Positions 11,280-21,747 are shown, counted from the stretch's first letter. The stretch: DNA of 64,000 nucleotides from Pictodentalium vernedei (GCA_031216915.1 CM062297.1:532106971-532170970); one strand, 5' to 3'. Notes: a model not told the origin generated them from the letters alone. Numbers and translations are program-made.

Positions 11280-11350
11280 TGAAATGGTTTTGGCGCGCAG
11301 GGACGGTGTGGGACAAGCCCCTTTCGACCCTCTCTGGCCGTTTTAGCGGT
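11280..11350 (+). mobile_element. 5'-end fragment of a Jockey-type LINE
   Basis: GAAATGGTTTTGGCGCGC followed by AGGGACGGTGTGGGAC and CAAGCCCCTTTCGACCCTC matches the 5' end of LINE A (from 14099) and of the minus-strand fragment ending at 19963. Only about 70 bp survive before the sequence runs into the stop codon side of the minus-strand ORF at 11353. As at LINE A, SINE head sequence lies directly upstream. Confidence 0.7.
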
Positions 11351-11352
11351 GT

Positions 11353-12123
11353 TTATGCCGCTTGTTTTTCTTTTTGGGTGGAAAGACTAGTGGTTGTTGG
11401 TGCAGTCGGGCTGTTGATGTTTTTGGGGGACTGACTAGGATGGAATGGTCGAGTCCTGGCTGCTTCAGGAGTGCTGTGGCTGATGCGCTGTTCCAGGAGT
11501 GCCGTCATTTTGTTGTTGTCAGCTGACTCCTTCATGGTATTACTGACGTCTTTCTTCATGCTTCTTAATTCTGGCATCATATCAAGTAGTTCTTGTTTCA
11601 GTTCCAGTTCCTGCTCCGGATGGAAGGGAGAGATTGGAGTAGGAGACTTCAGAGAGCCAGTTTCTATTTCCGTCTCCGCCTCACTGATGACGTCGCCATC
11701 CTCCAGGTTGCCCATCACAGGGGAGGCAGCTGGGGAGTGGATGAGAGTCACAGGAGTTGGAGGAGGGGAAATGGTAGTGGCCTCCTCTGTCTTCTCTTCC
11801 GCCTTCTCTTCCTTCTTCCTTTTCAGGAACGTTTCCAACCGCCGGGCATCACGGCGCCTGGTGGATGGGCTCTTCTTCTTCTTGCTCTTCTTTTCAGGGC
11901 CAGGTCCAGGCTTCTTCGAGTGAGGACCAGTGCGAGAGGGGTTCCACTCACAAAAGGTGCTACCTCTCCTCGAAGAAGGTGTGGTGGTGTTCTCCTCTGT
12001 GTTAAACTCCAGCGTCAGGTGGACGCTCTTGCCTCTCGACTGGAGAGCCCAGTTGAGAGAGCAAGAGACACCCAGAGCTGACAAAGCTTTCTGTGGGTTA
12101 ATAGGAATGTCCAAATTAGCCAT
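11353..12123 (-). CDS. LINE ORF1-like protein with a basic RRRDARRLETFL motif
   Basis: Uninterrupted ORF of 256 codons, ATG at 12123 and TAA at 11353-11355. Residues 1-45 look globular (a short β-rich stretch, LNWALQSRGKSVHLTLEF). Residues 45-105 are Ser/Pro/Lys-rich and contain KKKKSPSTRRRDARRLETFL, a motif I associate with ORF1-like proteins of mollusc non-LTR elements. Residues 105-200 are acidic and low-complexity with a possible coiled coil (ELELKQELLDMM). The tail is Pro/Thr/Ser-rich. There is no zinc knuckle. The 3' end of a LINE B copy lies 60 bp upstream and a LINE 5'-end fragment abuts its stop. An ORF1 of a nonautonomous element is the best guess; function is not shown by the sequence. 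Confidence 0.6.
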   Translation of the reverse strand: MANLDIPINPQKALSALGVSCSLNWALQSRGKSVHLTLEFNTEENTTTPSSRRGSTFCEWNPSRTGPHSKKPGPGPEKKSKKKKSPSTRRRDARRLETFLKRKKEEKAEEKTEEATTISPPPTPVTLIHSPAASPVMGNLEDGDVISEAETEIETGSLKSPTPISPFHPEQELELKQELLDMMPELRSMKKDVSNTMKESADNNKMTALLEQRISHSTPEAARTRPFHPSQSPKNINSPTAPTTTSLSTQKEKQAA

Positions 12124-12186
12124 CGTGGTTGCTTTGTGATTGTCCAGATGGTGCTCACACTCTGAAGTAAGGGGTCCAAATGGATA

Positions 12187-14072
12187 ATAATAACTCTTTG
12201 GCCAGCCGCTGATTTGTCGCGGTCCTCATAAGAGAAGGCCATCATTCCCCCTGCACCCCACCCCCTCTTCCCCTCCTCTCCTCCCAGCATTCAGATATAA
12301 ACTGCTTAATAGTGTCCCTCACTTCCTCTTTTTCAATTTCTTCAATAAGCATTCCTACCCTCTCCCTCGTGTCCCCCTTCAGCCATCTATCCTTTGTTTC
12401 TTCACCCCACTTCTGCATTATTCTTCCAGTAAATTTTATTCTATGAGGTATATACTGTGGGCATTCCAAGAGAAAATGTTCCAGGGTCTCCACTACTCCA
12501 GAGTGGCACATTTGGCATCCCTTTTCCCCATCTCTCCCAATTTTTCCCCGAAGCTCCAGTGATCTTGATCTCAGTTTGAACAGCAGTGACCCTCCAAAGG
12601 TGCCATCTAGGTACTTCTCAAAAGCTGGCTTTTCTTTATATTGTAACCCCTGCAGTGATCTTTTCACGCTAACCCCTGCTCGCCAGTTTCGATTGCAATC
12701 TTCCATGACTCTCTCTTTGACAAACCTTTTGCCTTCTTTCATTCCTACTTCTATGTTTGTGACCTCTATAGAGTAATTGTCCATTAGTTCCCTCACATGT
12801 TTTGACCACCCCGTTTCTATATTAGAATTCCAAATGGTATCGAGCATCAATTTGCACCACCGGTTGTCAGGCAGGTTTCTCAATTAGTTAAAGTAACACA
12901 GTTTTCCCAAATCTACCCTGTCCTTGATTTTCATGCACCCAAGCTCCCCCCTTACTGCTTCCAAAGCTGCAGCATTACTCGACCCTGTTATCCATCTGCC
13001 GGCATCATTCTGAGTACTTTCCAACTTCTTAATAACGGTTTGGTTTAATGGAATCACGTCCGTGCCATACGTTATACTTGGTAAACCCACCCTCTCCCAC
13101 AGTGTTTTCCCCACAAAGACCTTGTTGAAACTATTTTTCCCCAAAAGTTTTAGTTGGTTCAGAATTCTTTTCCCCTTCAGAATCAGTTTGGCTGAGTAAT
13201 TTCTGTACACCCCTCTTCCCGTTATATTTATGCTTACCCCTAGATACTCATACTCTCCCGTTTCTCCTACAGTGATTTGTTTGCTTTCCCCTTCGGGGAT
13301 TGAGAACTCCCCCACTTTCCATCTCTTCGTCATATCTACCTTGCGTCCAACGGGTATTACCTTGCTTTTATTTTCATTTAGTTCGAGCCGCCAAGTGTTC
13401 CCATATCTACCAACAATTTCCAGCAGTTTCTCTAGCCCCTGTTCAGTTCTAGACATTAACACCATGTCGTCCGCAAAGAATAAGCCTGGTATCTTTATGT
13501 CTCCAACATTTACCCCCTCCGCACTCTGAATTAGTTCGTCCCCTAAATCTTTAACATACAATGCAAACAAAATCGGTGAAAAGATACACCCCTGCTTGAG
13601 GCCTATATCCATAGGGACTCGTTTTGTAGTGATACTTCGTAGACTGAGTTCGCTTTGCACATCTGTATACAGTGCTTTCATGATTCCCACAAAGTCACCC
13701 CCCAGTCCGATGCCCTCGAGCTTTCGCCACATACCTTCCCTCCACACTCGGTCGTACGCTTTTTTCACATCTAGAAATGCCAGAAACATCTTTTTCTTTT
13801 CAGCCTTTGTTGATTCTATCAGTTGGGTGAGTGTAAATAGGTGATCAGTGACTCTTCGTCCTTTCCTGAAACCATTTTGAATTTCTCCTAAAAAACCTTT
13901 CTCTTCAATAACTTCCTCTAGTCTACCGTATATGACCTTACAGAATACTTTTCCGATGTTACTACTAACTGATATCCCCCTATAGTTATCTAGAACTTCC
14001 TTATCCCCCTTTTTGTGTATGAACGACACCTTACTTTCCCTCCACTCTCTGGGGACCTCTTGCTTTCGCAAG
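12187..14072 (-). mobile_element. LINE B, 5'-truncated copy 2 (minus strand)
   Basis: Runs from a cut inside the RT region at 14072 to the 3' end with its ATT-rich tail at 12187. It is almost identical to 24513-26412 in the full copy (a handful of differences by eye), so both are young. The 3' UTR is very short: after the ORF2 stop come only TGGCCTTCTCTTATGAGGAC, CGCGACAAATCAGCGGCTGG, CCAAAGAGTT and (ATT)n. No target duplication was found. Confidence 0.93.
12242..14071 (-). pseudogene. LINE B ORF2 C-terminal part: RT and zinc-finger tail
   Basis: Encodes most of the reverse transcriptase and the whole C-terminal region of ORF2. Visible landmarks are SSNIGKVFCKVIYGRL, FLDVKKAYDRVW, GLKQGCIFSPILFALYVKDL, the catalytic FFADDMVLMS and a C-terminal CQMCHSGVVETLEHFLLECP zinc-finger-like motif (C-x2-C...H-x4-C). 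The frame is intact except for one in-frame TAA at 12884-12886, where the plus-strand copy has TAC (Tyr). The stop present in the other copy (TAG at 25493) is a normal Trp codon here. So the two copies were disabled independently, by one change each in this region. Confidence 0.92.
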
Positions 14073-14081
14073 AAAAAGCGA

Positions 14082-14098
14082 TGTTTACGTACTGAGCC
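14082..14098 (-). repeat. SINE head remnant
   Basis: TTTACGTACTGAGCCACCG, read on the minus strand, is the first ~18 bp of the tRNA-like SINE head. It lies immediately upstream of LINE A. A similar junction occurs at 11260-11285. Confidence 0.55.
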
Positions 14099-14427
14099 AC
14101 CGAAATGAAATGGTTTTTGCGTGCCGAAGGCGCTCAGGAACGATGTGGGGCAAGCCCCTTTCGACCCTCAGTGACTGTTTGTGACCTTGTAGCTTCATGT
14201 CAAGGCGTGTTGAAGGAGGAAAAGGTTCGGGTACTCGGCAGTTGTTACTGACAAGGGTTTCAGCGGTGTTGGGTTGATTTCGTTGACTGACCCCTCGGGT
14301 GAGGACCAAATTAAATTGTGAGCTCACCTACATGATGTAATAAAACTGAGAGAGATCTGCTAGGAGAGGCATCAACAAGGAGGTAAGTGAAACTTCTCTG
14401 GCTGTTTTATTAGAGGAGATAGCGGGT

Positions 14428-15980
14428 ATGCGGGCCCAAATGGACCATTTACTCAATGTAATCAGTGAAAAGGATGCCACCATCGCCAAACTTAGGGGTG
14501 AGCAAAACTTGCCTTCTCCTGCTATAGCCCAGGAGGAGGGTGAGGCTGCCAAAGAGGTCGCCAGACCCAACTCCTCAGCAAATACAGCATCTAGCTTGCC
14601 CAGCTCGTCAAGCAGCTCTGAGGCCCAGAGGTGTACTCAGGTTTGTACACTCATCCCTGGATCTCCTCCAAAAGAGATTCAGGTTGCGGCAGAGGTCCAC
14701 CCTGCCCCACCCAAGGCAATCATATCTGACCAAAACAATCTAGTCAAAATCACTGGTGGCTCAGCAACCCCAGCAACCTCTGAGTTGGAAAAGGGCGGAA
14801 GCCCTAGATCCTACGCAGAGGTCGCTCGGGCTGCAGGGGGGGGGGGGCAGGATAATTAAATCACCTCCTCCAATCGACCCCAAGGATCCTTTCAACACTA
14901 AAGACTTTAACCCTGATAAACCCTTATCACAGTTATTCAGCCCTGAATATAGCGGTAACAGTCTGTCTGAGGTCACCTCATCCAAAGCTCAATTCCCTTC
15001 AACCATCAGACCTCAACAGAAAAGAAAACAACAAAAAAGAGACAGCATAGATGGAGACATAGAACTGCAGGAAAGCACGAATGAGCATGGCTTTGACACC
15101 CTGACTGAGCGCAAAGTCAAAAGGTGTCGAAGTCTCATTCCTCGTCCGTGCCCTCCTGGCTCTAACTCGGTCCCTAGCCTGACTAATCAGAATAATATCC
15201 CAGAAAAGGCACCCGGAAATGCTTGCAATTCCAATAACTCCAGTAATTCGAGCAACTACTCATGTCCAGCAGCTAAGGCACCAAGTCAGCCGGTTCCGAG
15301 TAAACCAGCCTCTAATACACCACCTACGCCTACTACGCCTACCCCTCTTAGTAGTAACAAGAGTTCACCCGGAAACTCCCAAGGATGCCATATCCAGGGG
15401 ATTGCCGAACTGCGACTGGGAGAGGTTCACATCTAGGGCCACGGGCAAAAGCACGTGGAGACTTAAGGTGAACTGCCCAAGCAAAGAAATTAAAGAAAAA
15501 CTAACCAAGAGTGGAGTAACGATTAACGGTAGAAAACATATGGTAGAGGAGTATAGAACTACCCCTCCACCCATCCAGTGCCATAAGTGCCAAAAATTCG
15601 GGCACTTAGCCAATAAATGCAGGGGGAATCTGACCTGCATGAGATGTGGAGGCAATCACCTCACACAGGGATGCAAACCAGACTCCCCCCTCATGCCCAA
15701 ACTGTAAGGGGGACCACGTTAGCAGCTATCGCGGGTGCCCCCATTTTAAAAAAGTCAAACAAAGCATAGAATTAAAAAACCTAAACCTAAACAATCCCGA
15801 CAGCGCCTCCTCCCCCATACAATCTGCTCACTAGTTGCAGGAGCATTGTTCACTGTATTAGATAAACACGTAAATACTAATCTGTCCGACATCTGTCGTG
15901 ATGTCAGCCGGTCAGCGTCCCGGCTTTTCAAAACACAGATTTCGGACTCGCTAATTAAAGCCTCAATCAACACCCAATAA
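14428..15980 (+). pseudogene. LINE A ORF1, gag-like with CCHC zinc knuckles
   Basis: Starts at ATG 14428 with a leucine-zipper-like N-terminus (MDHLLNVISEKDATIAKLRG); an in-frame TGA lies upstream. The reading frame shifts at a run of 12 G (14836-14847), again near 15385-15430, and near 15680. Conserved parts in order: Ser/Pro-rich linker, a nucleic-acid-binding region (DWERFTSRATGKSTWRLKVN), CHKCQKFGHLANKC, CMRCGGNHLTQGC and CPNCKGDHVSSYRGCPHFKK. A C-terminal stretch after a TAG at about 15832 ends SLIKASINTQ at 15980. It would package LINE RNA. The same C-terminus is present, better kept, in the minus-strand fragment at 20473-20781. Confidence 0.85.
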
Positions 15981-16030
15981 GGCCACCACCTAACCCCTAA
16001 CAAAACACCGTAATTAACTACACTCCCATC

Positions 16031-18826
16031 ATGAATAAGTTACAAATAGCCGTGTGGAACGCTAGAAGCGTTAACAATAAAAAACTTCAAATCAACCGAT
16101 ATTTCGAAGACACAAACATTATCTGTATCTGCGAAAGTTGGCTTCGACCCAGTAAAAATTTCTCGGTAAGCGGGTTCAGCACTATTAGAAGAGATCGGCG
16201 GAGGTGGCGGCGTCGCTCTTCTAATAAAGCAGAACATCAGAACCAAAACCATAAAAACTAATCACCTCGACGCAGAGGTGATTGCTACTGAAATCACTGT
16301 TGATAATAAAAACATCGCGATTGTTTGTTATTATAATGACCCAAGCAAAATTGTTTCTAACACTGTCTTTGAATTCTTTACGAGGAAATATAAACACTGC
16401 ATTTTCCTCGGCGACTTCAATGCCAAACACCTGTACTTTGGCTGCAACAAAACTAACCAAAACGGTGAAGCCCTCCTTGAAATCACAAAAAACATAACCT
16501 TCACGTGGTTATGAATGACAGCTCAGCAACTTATATCAGTAATAACCCATTATTCTCATCCGAAATCCCCGATCTAATTATCGCTAGTGACTCCCTGATA
16601 AACCATATCGACGACCACTGGGTCGGCGACGATGACTTAGGCAGTGACCCCCTCCCGGTCCATGCCTCTCTGCAGCTTGGAAATGGCCCACTCAGGTAAC
16701 CCCCCCCCCCCCCACACACACACACACACACACTCTCTCCGCAGAAACTTCAGGAAAATTAATTGGGACCTCTACCGCGACATCATTGATGTCAAACTCA
16801 CTAACTCCCCCCCCCCCCCCCCCCCCATCCAATGCAGCGGAACTTGAAACCCAATGCGAAAGCATTAAGAAAATCATTAACTCAACCTTAAACGAAATAT
16901 GCCCAAAAGAGGAAGTACGCCCCTGGAGAAACACTATCTCAGGCGAGACTCTGTTACTTATCAAATCTAAACGGAAAGCTCTCCGCGCTCTCAAAAAAGA
17001 AACTGACCCCAGCAAGAAATCCGAACTCCAAAAAACATACAACCGCCTTCATGGCGAAGTCAAAGAAGCTCTCAAGGCTGAAAAACAAGCTAGCTGGGAA
17101 AAGGCAACAGCCAACCTAAACGGGACCCAAGATGCTAAAAAATTCTGGGACTCTTTCAAAATTCTTACTGGGCAAAAAAACAAGGGCGGCAAAGCCGCAG
17201 CAAAACCTCTTAAGAAGGAAGATGGCTCTTTCACTCGCACCGACAAAGAGAAGGCCGACACCTTTGCCGACCTCCTAAGAAAAACGCATCGCCTGTATCA
17301 AGGCACGGGCAATGATGACGCCGTCATCAACGCGACTGATGACTTCATCAATGAACACCCCGATATCTACCGGGACCCCAACTTTGATAACGAGCCAGAA
17401 GAAGGGGACGATGATGACCTTGTCACCCCCATCACCAATGACGAAATCATTAATGTCATAAAAAAATGCAAAAACTCCTCCTCACACGGCGAAGTAAGCT
17501 ACAAAATTTTAAAACAAAGCCCAAACTCCCTAATCGAAAAACTAAACAAACTATTCAACGCATGCCTCACCCATGGCTACTTTCCCAAATGCTGGAAAAA
17601 AGCCATCGGTGTCATGTTACTAAAACCCGATAAAGACCCCTCCGATCCAGCCAGCTACCGCCCAATCAGCCTGCTCAGCTGCATTGGTAAGACATTCGAA
17701 AGAATCCTTACCAATCGGTTCAGGGGGCACCTTGCAGACATCGAGTTCTTCAATAAATGGCAAAGAGCCTACAGAAACTGTAAAGAAGGCATCGAACATG
17801 TCTACCGACTAGTGACCCAAATGAAAACTGCTATCAACAATCAGCAAATAGGCGCGGCAGTCCTACTAGACGTCGAAAAAGCATTCGACTCTGTTTGGCA
17901 TAATGGAATGCGCTACAAATTATCAAAAATGAGAGTCCCCGTGAAACTGCTTAGATTACTATCCTCTTTCTTAAATGATCGCGAAATTAAAGTCAGAGTT
18001 AACAATGAAATGTCCGATAGTGTCCCCCCTTGAAGACGGCACCCCCAAGGATCCGTCCTAAGCCCCCTCCTATACATCTTTTTCGTAAATGACCTTAGCT
18101 TCCCCGATGACCGCGTTCAGGTTTCCCAATTCGCGGATGATAAGGGCCTCTGGGACTCTAACAATACGGCCAATCTGCTCCAAAAACCCCCGCAACGCGC
18201 TCTCGATGAGCTTGAACAATGGTGTACCAAATGGAGAATAAAGCTAAACGACAATAAAGCCCAACGAATCACCTTTACTCGCAAGACAACTAAACGGGAT
18301 TTTGACCTAAAACTTATGGATAACACCCTCCCAGAATGCAAAGAAGCGAAATTCCTGGGCATCACCATTGATCAAAAACTGTCCTTCAACAAACATACCG
18401 ACGATATAGCGAAAAAAGCTACCAAACGAATTAACTTACTGAAAATGCTTAAGGGAACTTCATGGGGGGGGGGGGGGGGGGGGGGGGGGCGGGGGGGGGG
18501 GCAACCAGTCCACCCTACTCAAACTATACAAATCCTTTGTGCGCCCAGTACTCGAATACGGTGCAATCATACTAACTGACCTCAACCAAACTAATATGGG
18601 AAAACTCCAGAGGGTCCAAAATCACGCGCTTAGAGTTGCCCTCCGCGCACCATGGGACACGCCCATCAAAACACTTCACGACAGGGCCGATATCCCCACC
18701 ATTAAAGACCGCCTAGCCACCCTGGCCGCGAAAAATCATGACCGGTTAGCCGACAGCGAACTACTCTCCGAACTTGAAACAATCTGCGAAAGCCGACAAA
18801 AGCCCCAAAATCGCAATCAAAACTAA
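16031..18826 (+). pseudogene. LINE A ORF2: endonuclease and reverse transcriptase
   Basis: Starts MNKLQIAVWNARSVNNKKLQ, the N-terminus of an apurinic-type endonuclease; CIFLGDFNAKH and a GSDPLPVHASL block follow. The RT runs from about 17430 with YRPISLLSCIGKTFERIL, LLDVEKAFDSVWH, the HPQGSVLSPLL block and catalytic FADD at about 18133. The C-terminal region includes LYKSFVRPVLEYGA. Frame breaks lie near 16195, 16500 and 18030. Three homopolymer or microsatellite tracts sit inside the coding region: C14(CA)n at 16700-16732, C20 at 16807-16826, and a ~37-base G tract at 18464-18501. A GGSW/NQST joint suggests that last tract grew from a short G run. No RNase H domain is seen. Confidence 0.87.
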
Positions 18827-18843
18827 GACCGCTCGATTAAAAC

Positions 18844-19195
18844 TAGGGAACGAGAAGGTGAACTAACAGGCAGAAAAACAGCTTAACTGTGGCCTTCTAC
18901 CAGAAAGGGCTGCCTTCACCGACTCAAGTAAAATTACATCAGGATTAAACATTGTTAAAAACTAAATAAATAGGGAATGAGAAGGTGAATAAACAGGCAG
19001 AAAAACAGCTTAACTGTGGCTTTCTACCAGAAAGGGCTGCCTTCACCGACTCAACTAAAAATTACATCAGGATCAAATACTGTTAGAAAAACTAAATAAT
19101 AAATAGGGAACGAGAAGGTGAATAAACAGGCAGAAAAACAGCTTAACTGTGGCCTTCTACCAGACAGGGCTGCCTTCACCGACTCAGCTTAAGAT
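18844..19195 (+). repeat. Three tandem ~130-bp units in the LINE A 3' UTR
   Basis: Units begin at 18844, 18971 and 19104, each with TAGGGAACGAGAAGGTGAA or a close variant. Each contains GGCAGAAAAACAGCTTAACT, then a CTTCTACCAG segment and GGGCTGCC, so GGCAG can pair with CTGCC around an inner CAG/CTG pair. Each ends near CTTCACCGACTC. Tandem 3' UTR repeats are known from some Jockey/R1-group LINEs, where 3' structure can guide the reverse transcriptase. That role is inferred here. Confidence 0.88.
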
Positions 19196-19204
19196 TAATC
19201 CTTA

Positions 19205-19963
19205 AGATTGAACAAAATGTGCTACTTTTATCTTTACAGTTTACATACTTTAATGAAAACCAATTCTACCTTCTTCTTTTAAGCAGGTACACAGAAGATG
19301 CTTTTTGACCAGCACCCCAATAACCGCTACAGACAGTCTAACCGTTATGGAAACAGTCACCCCCACGGTTCCTGAACATCCTTCGCTCCATCCCTAAAAG
19401 TGGTCGACCACTTTAAGGGAGGCGAGCGTCGGTCCTGCGTCCCGCCTCTGTCCCTTTTTGTAAGCGCAGTGCGCATCTTTTTGTGCCAACCCAATAGGAT
19501 TACAATGCAGGCCTGCCCCCGAACCAGGGAAGTTCGGGTCTTCTTCTTCTTGGTGGTCCCCGAAAGGGGTTGTTGTTGTTTTCCTTCAAAGAGTCCAACC
19601 AAACAGAGACATCCTGAGGCAGATTATACTTGCCAGTGATGACCATCACTCATAATCATCCTCGAAGCGGAAGACTAAACTTGCCCGAAAATCCAGATCG
19701 ACTGCACCCTCGGGGAGAGGTAGTACCTTTGTGAGAGGACCCAACCTCTCACACTGGTCCTCACCCGAGGGTTCAACCGACATCAGCCAAGAGACCATCA
19801 CGACGCAACTGGTGACACCGGCCGAGTACCCGAAGCAGTTCCTCCTTCAACACGCCTAGACATGTGAGAATGAATCACCTACAGTCAATGAGGGTCGAAA
19901 GGGGCTTGTCTCCTATACCGTCCCTGCGCGCCTTCGGCGCGCGACACCATTCCTTTCATGATA
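19205..19963 (-). mobile_element. 5' end of a second Jockey-type LINE
   Basis: Read on the minus strand it starts GAAAGGAATGGTGTCGCGCG with a perfect GCGCGCCGAAGGCGCGC hairpin (19929-19945). CAAGCCCCTTTCGACCCTC, GGCGTGTTGAAGGAGGAA, TTCGGGTACTCGGC and CCCTCGGGTGAGGACCA follow, all matched in the LINE A 5' UTR. An ATG at 19646 opens a 49-codon stretch (MVITGKYNLPQDVSVWLDSL) that could be the start of an ORF1, but it soon stops. The fragment was inserted into the endonuclease region of another Jockey LINE, cut at 19964. Confidence 0.75.
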
Positions 19964-20785
19964 TTGAAGAGGGCGTCGCCATTGGGCTCCGTTTTATTGC
20001 ATCCGAAAACCTGATGTTTGGCATTGAAATCACCTAAGAAAATACAATGTTTGTGATTTTTCACAAAGAATTCAAAGACTTTGCTGTCAACTGTTTTTTC
20101 GGTTCATTATAATATGAGATTACGGCAACTTTTTTATGATCTAATTCAATCTCAGCGGCAATCACCTCTGCGTTGAGATGATCGCTTGATATCGTTTTAT
20201 ATTTTAAGTCCTGCCTTATGAGGAGATCGACTCCGCCTCCACGTTGTGTGGGACGGTCTCGTCTAATGATGTTGAATCCACTTAGCAAAAATGTCTTACT
20301 TGGCTTTAACCATGTTTCGCTGATACCAATTACATCTACGTTTTTGAAGTAATCGGACATCTGTGAGCTTTTGCAGTTAACGCTTCGAGCGTTCCACAGA
20401 ATTATTTTCAACTTATCCATAATTGTTCAGTACCTGACGTAATTGTACTAGTTAACGTGTTATGGATGTGATTTATATGTTATTTATGGCGGCTTCTATT
20501 AGTGAGGAAGAGATTTGAGTTCGATATAGTTTGGATGCTGTTTTCCCAACTTCTTTACATATGTCGGAAAGACTGACGTCGAAGTGTTTGTTTATTATAT
20601 TAAAAATTGAACCAGCCATTACGCTGCACATCGAATGTGGAGAGGTTGAGTTTTCTACGCTGTTGACATTAATAGCTTTGAGTTCTATGTCGGTTTTAAC
20701 TTTTTTGTAGTGGGGACACCCCCGATAATTGCTTGGGTGTTGCCCGTTACAATTTGGGCATTTCAGTGTTGTTTCAGACAACTAG
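19964..20785 (-). pseudogene. Jockey-type LINE fragment: ORF1 end and ORF2 start
   Basis: 20781-20473 encodes the last CCHC knuckle and C-terminus of ORF1 (CPNCNGQHPSNYRGCPHYKK ... SLIEAAINNI, TAA). After a ~50 bp gap ORF2 starts at 20420 (MDKLKIILWNARSVN) and runs through the endonuclease (ISETWLKPSKTF, GGGVDLLIRQ, SYYNEP). The frame is shifted near 20090, after which HCIFLGDFNAKH is still legible before the fragment is cut at 19964. It is the same family as LINE A but less decayed in the shared part. Confidence 0.85.
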
Positions 20786-21076
20786 TAAGTAAGCAACCAC
20801 TTTGATATAGCTTGTGTTTATTTTATGTATGGGCGAAGTGTTATGACTGTACTTGTTGCTTTTGTTTACAGTAAGCATCTGTTCTATTTGTTTGTCTTTA
20901 ATGAATAACAATGTCTATCTCAGCAGACTTCAAAGCATACCAGCAAAAGGATAACTGTGTGGATTCATTTCTTTGCTTTAGCTTGTGTTTTGAGAATGCA
21001 TCTGTTCAATATTTACAGTAAAAAGCCTGCTCATATCAATAAGTTACTATAACATTTTTGTTAGAAAATAGGCCAT
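20786..21076. other. Intergenic, nothing recognised
   Basis: AT-rich, no ORF or repeat of note. Confidence 0.5.
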
Positions 21077-21300
21077 ATGTCCTATAGGTGTATAAACCAG
21101 CAGGGGGCAAGTGTCCACGGTACACAGATTAGCTGGGGGGCAGGTGTCCTGTTAATAAAATTTAGTAGGGAGCAGGTGTCCAGCTCTGGTATTCATGAGG
21201 GGGGCAGGTGTCCTCTACTGTCAATTTTGATGGGGGGGGGGGGGGGGGGGGTAGACAGCCGGGGGCAGATGTCAGGGATTCCATTATTTATTAGAATAGA
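21077..21300 (+). repeat. Imperfect GGGGGCAGGTGTCC minisatellite
   Basis: Five to six dispersed copies of GGGGGCAGGTGTCC with 25-35 bp of variable spacer. One spacer has expanded to a G20 run at 21232-21251. The region is open in one frame only because of repetition; I do not regard it as a gene. Confidence 0.75.
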
Positions 21301-21387
21301 AAAACAGATGAACACAAGGTATATATCAAGGTATATATATCATGTAATCATCTATTTTGCTATTCTAATACATAATATAACAGTTGG

Positions 21388-21474
21388 TCTAGAGGGAATT
21401 GGTCTAGTGGGAGTTGGTCTTTTGGGAATTGGTCTAGATGGAATTGGTCTAGTGGGAGTTGGTCTAGTGGGAAG
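21388..21474 (+). repeat. 15-bp minisatellite, about six units
   Basis: Tandem copies of (G/A)TTGGTCTAGTGGGA with few substitutions. As 15 is a multiple of 3 they keep a reading frame (GLVGVGLLGIGL), which explains a 149-codon ORF across this stretch. Confidence 0.88.
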
Positions 21475-21686
21475 ACACCGTAACGAGATAACTGAGTTAT
21501 CCAAGTTTTCGGAAGTTTACATTTGAGTGACTCCTTGAATTAGTTGGGAATATGTTATCGCCAGCAATTTTGGATAATTTATCGACATATTTATGGAGAT
21601 GTAAGATAGCATCGTTCACAATAGGATATCTACCCAACTCTCTCCGTGTTGCGTGATTAGATGCTTCTCTATTCAACATTAATATT

Positions 21687-21747
21687 TCGTCCCCTGAGTT
21701 CCAATGTGTTCTATGTGCCTACTGGTACATTGGAACTCAGGGGACGA
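21687..21747. repeat. Perfect 21-bp hairpin
   Basis: TCGTCCCCTGAGTTCCAATG (21687 on) pairs with CATTGGAACTCAGGGGACGA (ending 21747) around a ~19-nt loop. It is isolated, with no adjacent ORF, and may be a small DNA-transposon remnant. Confidence 0.88.

Larger units (their letters stand above)
14099..19195 (+). mobile_element. LINE A: near full-length, decayed Jockey-clade retrotransposon
   Basis: The 5' UTR starts GAAATGGTTTTTGCGTGCCG with a GCC-GAA-GGC hairpin and CAAGCCCCTTTCGACCCTC. The same start is seen at 11280, 19963 (minus) and, weakly, 53308. ORF1 (14428-15980) is a gag-like CCHC protein. ORF2 (16031-18826) has an apurinic endonuclease and reverse transcriptase. The 3' UTR (18827-19195) carries three tandem ~130 bp units. 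The pairing of a zinc-knuckle ORF1 ending in CPNCKGDHVSSYRGCPHFKK with this RT type indicates the Jockey clade. Several frameshifts and long C or G runs interrupt both ORFs, so it is inactive. Confidence 0.88.

Noticed and set aside
11471-12139. Plus-strand ORFs of 150, 162 and 69 codons
   Set aside because: Antisense shadows of the minus-strand ORF 11353-12123; rich in Ser/Phe/Leu from inverted Lys/Glu codons.
21077-21526. 149-codon ORF
   Set aside because: Open because of 15-bp repeats and G runs; the protein is repeat translation.
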